9,334 bases of DNA from Phycisphaerales bacterium (GTDB lineage Bacteria; Planctomycetota; Phycisphaerae; SM23-33): assembly GCA_003485185.1 (NCBI GenBank), contig DNAS01000100.1:3315-12648 (forward strand), read 5' to 3'. Of the stretch, positions 5,785 to 9,334 are shown piece by piece (position 1 is the first letter of the stretch; each line of letters begins with the position of its first letter). The notes below the pieces were generated by a model. The model was not told where the DNA came from. It did not search any database and saw only the letters and a list, made by a program, of their open reading frames with translations. Both the position numbers and the translations under genes were made by a program.

Positions 5785-6450
5785 TCACTTCGACTCGAAG
5801 TCGATCAGCGGGACGGGCGCCACCACGCTGGTGGCGATGTTCGACAGGTGCGCCGCAACTCGCTTGTAGAACCGCGCCAGAAGCACGTATGCGACGGCCT
5901 CATCCGGCGCCAGTTGCTCCTGCACGCTGAGCAGTTGGCGGATGATCTGATCGCACTGGACGGTGATTTTCCGGGCGACGCTCATGACGTCCGACGCGAT
6001 GGGTCGCTCGGCGTCGGTGAACGCCTGGCGGGCGCGGTCGAACAGGGGGCGCGTCGTGTCGCGGATGTCCGACAGCGGCACGGCGTATTCGGGGTGCGTG
6101 TATTCCCCGCGATAGAACTTGGCGATCTCGAAGATGTTCTTGCAGTAGTCGCCGATCCGCTCAGCGTCCTTGACGACGCTCATCAGCACCAGGCACGCGC
6201 TGAGGTCGGCCTGGTGTCCCAGGCTCAGGTGCGTGATGATCCCCTCGCGAACCGTCTGCTCGAGCTTGTTGATCCGCTTGTCGCGGGCATAGAGCGAGTC
6301 CGCCATGCTCTCCCAGTCGGTCTTCTTCATCAGCGCCTCGCTGGCGCGGTCGAACATCCACGCGCCGGCCTCGAGCATCTGCCCGATCTCGGCGATCATT
6401 TCCGACAGCTTGTTGCTGCCTCTCAACGCCCGAAAGATGTCCTTGAACAT
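5785..6450 (-). CDS. PhoU-like protein partnered with the Na+/phosphate cotransporter
   Basis: This 221-residue helical protein resembles PhoU and the PhoU-like domain often fused to the C-terminus of bacterial Na+/Pi cotransporters. The first repeat has the acidic helix ARDKRINKLEQTVRE (about 55-69) and the signature DAERIGDYCKNIFEI (95-109), which fits the PhoU metal-site motif. The equivalent place in the second repeat reads ARFYKRVAAHLSNIA (192-206), where the expected Glu and Asp are Lys and Ala, so the second metal site looks lost. The ATG at 6450 is preceded by GGAGA six bases upstream. The cotransporter gene ends 26 bp before it, so the pair forms an operon. It probably modulates the transporter or phosphate signalling, which is inference from family and context. 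The frame stays open well upstream, but only through chance overlap with the transporter gene. Confidence 0.88.
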   Translation of the reverse strand: MFKDIFRALRGSNKLSEMIAEIGQMLEAGAWMFDRASEALMKKTDWESMADSLYARDKRINKLEQTVREGIITHLSLGHQADLSACLVLMSVVKDAERIGDYCKNIFEIAKFYRGEYTHPEYAVPLSDIRDTTRPLFDRARQAFTDAERPIASDVMSVARKITVQCDQIIRQLLSVQEQLAPDEAVAYVLLARFYKRVAAHLSNIATSVVAPVPLIDFESK

Positions 6451-6476
6451 GCGTTTCTCCGAAAGGGTCGTGCCTT

Positions 6477-7769
6477 CTAATTCCAGTTGGCCAGAACGAT
6501 GATCCCGACGGGAATGATGAAGAATACCACGAGGATATACACCGCGGCCAGAATTCGCCGTTCCGCGGCGAGTTTGGCATAGCCCTGGGCCAGGGAGATC
6601 GGGATGAACTTGAGCGGCCAGAACACCACCGTTCCGTAGACGTTGAAGAGCAGGTGGCTGAACGCCACGGCCAGGGCGAACGCGGCAGCCGTCATCGCCG
6701 CCTCGGTCGTGCCGGAGGCGATCGCCGCCAACGCCAGCGCCCCGAGGATGGCGGTGACCGTCGTGCCGATGTTCGCGCCGAGGGTGTAGGGGAAAATCTG
6801 CCGGACTTTCAGCACGCCCGCGCCCACCAGGGGGACCACCAGCGAGGTGGTCACCGACGAGCTCTGGACCGCCGCCGTGGTGAACAGGCCCACGAAGAAA
6901 CTCACGCCCTGGTTGCGGAAGAGCGTCTTGCTGAACAGGCCCGCCAGCCGCTCCTTGAGCAACCCCTGGAGCACCTTGACCAGCATGTACAGGGCCACGA
7001 ACAGCAGCAGGACCGACAGGATCGACTGCACGGCGCCCGCCCACGTGGCTGAAAGATTCAAGACGTCGCGCAACAGCCACTTCATCGCGTTGCCCAGCGG
7101 CTGGATGGCCATCTTGACGAAGTTGAACTTCTTCGGGTCGGTGGTGAAAAAAGCCGCGCCTTCCAGCCAGTCGGCGAACGCGTGAGCGGGGCGCGAGAGA
7201 ATCCCGAATCCCAGTTCCAACGGCATCACCACCAGGACCGTCAGGACGTTGAAAATGTCGTGAACCACCGCGCCGGCGAGCGATCGGCGAAACTCCTGGC
7301 GGTTGCGCAGATGCGCCAGACTGACCAGCAGGTTGGTCACGCTCGTGCCGATGTTGGCGCCCATGATGACCGGAATGGCGTTGGCGAGGGAAATCTGCCC
7401 GCCGGCCACCAGGCCCACGACGAACGTCGTGGTGAAGCTGCTGGACTGCACGATCGCCGTCAGGAGGATTCCGATGCACAGGGCAGAAAAGGGATTGTGC
7501 GTGTAAGCGTAAATCGAATCGAGGTGCTGCCTGCTGGCAGGATCGGTGGCGATGATCTTGAGCCCGCCGCCCATCATCTCGATGGCGGCGATGAACAGAT
7601 ACACCGCGGCGAGGGCGATCAGCCCGTGCAGCCACCCGCTGTCGCGCCAGCCCGGGCGAACGCGAGCCCGCCGGCCGAGAAGGGCGGATTCATCAAACGC
7701 CTGCTCCGGCGAGGGATCGGGTCGGGCCGCACTGTCCTGCGAAATCGTCTGGGGAATCGTGATTTCCAT
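6477..7769 (-). CDS. Na+/phosphate cotransporter family protein (NptA/PF02690 type)
   Basis: This is an inner-membrane transporter of the NptA/SLC34 family, expected to move phosphate with sodium. The 430-residue product has two inverted-repeat halves. Each carries the diagnostic QSSS motif (108-111 in TAIVQSSSFTTT; 302-305 in AAVQSSSVTTS) followed by GANIGT (137-142 and 331-336). About eight to ten hydrophobic segments follow a roughly 45-residue hydrophilic N-terminal tail rich in Pro, Asp and Arg. Many relatives, such as E. coli YjbB, carry a C-terminal PhoU domain. This one stops after the last membrane segment (ending VGIIVLANWN), and the PhoU-like part is a separate gene 26 bp downstream. 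The ATG at 7769 has only a weak purine stretch (GAGTGGGAC) before it; no better in-frame start was seen. A plausible promoter lies 66-94 bases upstream. Confidence 0.94.
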   Translation of the reverse strand: MEITIPQTISQDSAARPDPSPEQAFDESALLGRRARVRPGWRDSGWLHGLIALAAVYLFIAAIEMMGGGLKIIATDPASRQHLDSIYAYTHNPFSALCIGILLTAIVQSSSFTTTFVVGLVAGGQISLANAIPVIMGANIGTSVTNLLVSLAHLRNRQEFRRSLAGAVVHDIFNVLTVLVVMPLELGFGILSRPAHAFADWLEGAAFFTTDPKKFNFVKMAIQPLGNAMKWLLRDVLNLSATWAGAVQSILSVLLLFVALYMLVKVLQGLLKERLAGLFSKTLFRNQGVSFFVGLFTTAAVQSSSVTTSLVVPLVGAGVLKVRQIFPYTLGANIGTTVTAILGALALAAIASGTTEAAMTAAAFALAVAFSHLLFNVYGTVVFWPLKFIPISLAQGYAKLAAERRILAAVYILVVFFIIPVGIIVLANWN

Positions 7770-7834
7770 GTCCCACTCGTGCCAAAACCATCCCAGGCGA
7801 CGAACCCCGTGACGCCGCTTCCTCCGGGATGCGA

Positions 7835-7863
7835 ACCATACCGGAATCGCCGTGAAATGTAAA
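7835..7863 (-). promoter_or_regulatory. Predicted promoter of the Na+/Pi cotransporter operon
   Basis: On the minus strand TTTACA (7863-7858, 5 of 6 matches) and TATGGT (7840-7835, 4 of 6 matches) are separated by 17 bases, inside the 116-bp gap after polA. Transcription would start near 7828, giving a leader of about 59 nt. No clear Pho box accompanies it. Confidence 0.45.
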
Positions 7864-7885
7864 CCCGAAGTTCCCCCCGCCGGCG

Positions 7886-9334
7886 CTACTTCGCGTCCAT
7901 CCAGTTGGGCCCCACGCCGACATCCACCTTCAGCGGAACGCGAAGGCGAATGGCGCCGGACATCTCCTCGACGATCATGGCCCGTTCCGCGTCGACCGCC
8001 CCGGCCGGAAGCTCGAACACCAGTTCGTCGTGGATTTGCAGCAGCATGCGGCTGGGACGGCCCTCGCGCTCGATCCGCGCAGCCAGTCGGACCATCGCCT
8101 GCTTGATGAGATCGGCGGCCGATCCCTGCACCACGGAGTTGATCGCGAGCCTTTCGGCCAGGGCGCGGCGCTGGGGGTTGCGGGCGTCGATCTCCGCGAT
8201 GCGCCGCCGGCGCCCGAAGATCGTCTCCACGTACCCGTTTTCCTTCGCCTGCGCCACGCAGGCTTGGAGGAATTCGTCGATGCGGGGGAATCGCTTCTTG
8301 TAGGCGGAAATGAACTCGCCCGCCTCGGCCCGGCCGATCCGCAGCGTCCGCGCCAGGCCGAACGCCGTCTGACCGTAGATGATCCCGAAATTCACCGTCT
8401 TGGCCCGCGCTCGCTGCGCGGGGATAACCTCGGCCACCGGCACGCCGAACACCTCTGCCGCGACGATCCGGTGAATGTCCCGGTCCTCGGCGAACGCCCG
8501 CAGGAGCGTCGGGTCCTCGCAGAAATGCGCGAGCATCCGCAGTTCCACCTGCGAATAATCCGCCGAGAGCAGCACGCATCCCTCGTCGGCCACAAAGGCC
8601 GAGCGGATATGCCGCCCCTGCTCGGTGCGGATCGGGATGTTCTGGAGGTTCGGGTCGCTGCTGCTCAAACGCCCCGTGGCGGTGCCCGCCTGATGGAAAC
8701 TCGTGTGCACGCGCCCGGTGCGGGAATGGATGCACTCAGCCAGCGCCTTGAGGTACGTGCCGATGAGCTTCATCAGGTGTCGGTAGTCCAGTACCAGCGC
8801 CGGAAGCTCGTGCAGCGCGGCGAGTTCTTCCAGCACTTCCGAGTCGGTGCTGGGGCCCGTCTTGGTGCTCTTCTTGACCGGCAGGCCCAGGTCGCCGAAG
8901 AGCACATCGGTGAGCTGGCGTGGCGAATCGACGTTGAACGGCCTGCCCGCCAGCGAGAGGATTTTCTCGCGCAGCGCGTCCGCCTCCCGCCCCAACTCGA
9001 CCTCCTGGCGCTTAAGCTGCTGCGGGTCCACGCGAATACCCATCCGCTCCATCTCGGCCAGCACGGGCATCAGGGGCATCTCGAGGCGTTCGAACAACTC
9101 GTCGAGCCCCTCGGACTTGAGCTGCGGCGCCAGCACGTCGGCCAGGCGCAGCGCCACGTCGGCGTCCTCGGCCGCGTAGGGGGCGACCATCTCGATGGGC
9201 ACCGCGTCCATTGTCGTCTGGTTGCGGCCTCGCCCGATGACATTCTCGATGGGGATGCAACGGTGGTGCAGGTAGTCCATCGCCAGGGCGTCGAGCTTGT
9301 AGGTCATTCGCCCGGAGTCCAGCACGTGGGCGGC
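7886..9334 (-). CDS. polA: DNA polymerase I, C-terminal part, cut by the window edge
   Basis: Family-A DNA polymerase I fills gaps and replaces RNA primers during replication and repair. The last 482 residues are visible, numbered here from the right edge. They begin inside the 3'-5' exonuclease domain, whose Exo III motif YAAEDAD (53-59) is intact, so proofreading may be active if the hidden motifs are too. The polymerase domain has motif A DYSQVELR (259-266), motif B RARAKTVNFGIIYG (308-321) and motif C HDE (435-437). Phe at 316 matches E. coli F762, and Tyr at 320 matches Y766. Motif B is unusual: the second Arg of the usual RRxxK (E. coli R755, Taq R660) is Ala. The protein ends VDVGVGPNWMDAK, the usual family end. 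The 5' nuclease domain, if present, is beyond the edge. Confidence 0.97.
   Translation of the reverse strand, partial: AAHVLDSGRMTYKLDALAMDYLHHRCIPIENVIGRGRNQTTMDAVPIEMVAPYAAEDADVALRLADVLAPQLKSEGLDELFERLEMPLMPVLAEMERMGIRVDPQQLKRQEVELGREADALREKILSLAGRPFNVDSPRQLTDVLFGDLGLPVKKSTKTGPSTDSEVLEELAALHELPALVLDYRHLMKLIGTYLKALAECIHSRTGRVHTSFHQAGTATGRLSSSDPNLQNIPIRTEQGRHIRSAFVADEGCVLLSADYSQVELRMLAHFCEDPTLLRAFAEDRDIHRIVAAEVFGVPVAEVIPAQRARAKTVNFGIIYGQTAFGLARTLRIGRAEAGEFISAYKKRFPRIDEFLQACVAQAKENGYVETIFGRRRRIAEIDARNPQRRALAERLAINSVVQGSAADLIKQAMVRLAARIEREGRPSRMLLQIHDELVFELPAGAVDAERAMIVEEMSGAIRLRVPLKVDVGVGPNWMDAK

Noticed and set aside
5785..7635. A 616-codon frame that would make the PhoU-like gene much longer
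   Set aside because: The extra N-terminal part overlaps the cotransporter out of frame and is low complexity. The ATG at 6450 has a proper ribosome binding site.
7819..7825. A strong GGAGGAA on the minus strand upstream of the Na+/Pi cotransporter
   Set aside because: It is 50 bases from the real ATG, and no suitable start follows it. The short frame through this region looks like a shadow.
6477..8735. A single 752-codon minus-strand frame running from polA into the Na+/Pi cotransporter
   Set aside because: Only the part from 7769 onward looks like protein. The upstream part is polA read in another frame, so this is not a fusion.

Overview
The window is a GC-rich bacterial chromosomal segment, densely coded, with short gaps and no RNA genes, mobile elements, CRISPR arrays or long repeats that I can see. 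ScpA, NrdR, TrpRS and a family-A DNA polymerase I mark it as bacterial. A bacterial topoisomerase VI subunit A (Spo11 family) beside nrdR, together with high GC, suggests an uncultured or environmental lineage. My tentative guess is Planctomycetota (Phycisphaerae-like). That is inference and cannot be settled from this window.

Layout. (a) 1-1314, minus strand: trpS followed by scpA, whose 3' part runs off the left edge. (b) 1315-1498: a divergent intergenic region with a sigma70-type promoter in each direction, TTGACA-17-TAGGAT toward trpS and TTGACA-17-TAGACT toward nrdR. (c) 1499-3736, plus strand: nrdR, a small stand-alone ATP-cone protein, and a topoisomerase VI A subunit, spaced like an operon. 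(d) 3825-5762, plus strand: a PhoU-like DUF47 protein and a PiT-family phosphate permease. (e) 5785-7769, minus strand: a Na+/phosphate cotransporter of the NptA/PF02690 family, followed by a separate PhoU-like protein. (f) 7886-9334, minus strand: the C-terminal two thirds or so of polA, whose 5' end lies beyond the right edge.

Two functional themes stand out. The first is DNA and nucleotide metabolism: NrdR and the ATP-cone protein (nucleotide sensing), Top6A, ScpA and Pol I. The second is phosphate uptake. Two unrelated transporters are arranged tail to tail, 22 bp apart, and each is paired with its own PhoU-family partner. The least explained items are the ATP-cone protein, whose C-terminal half I do not recognise, and the Top6A subunit, which has no B subunit in view.

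Most other long open frames in this window are antisense or frame-shifted shadows caused by high GC. No intergenic stretch exceeds about 185 bp.
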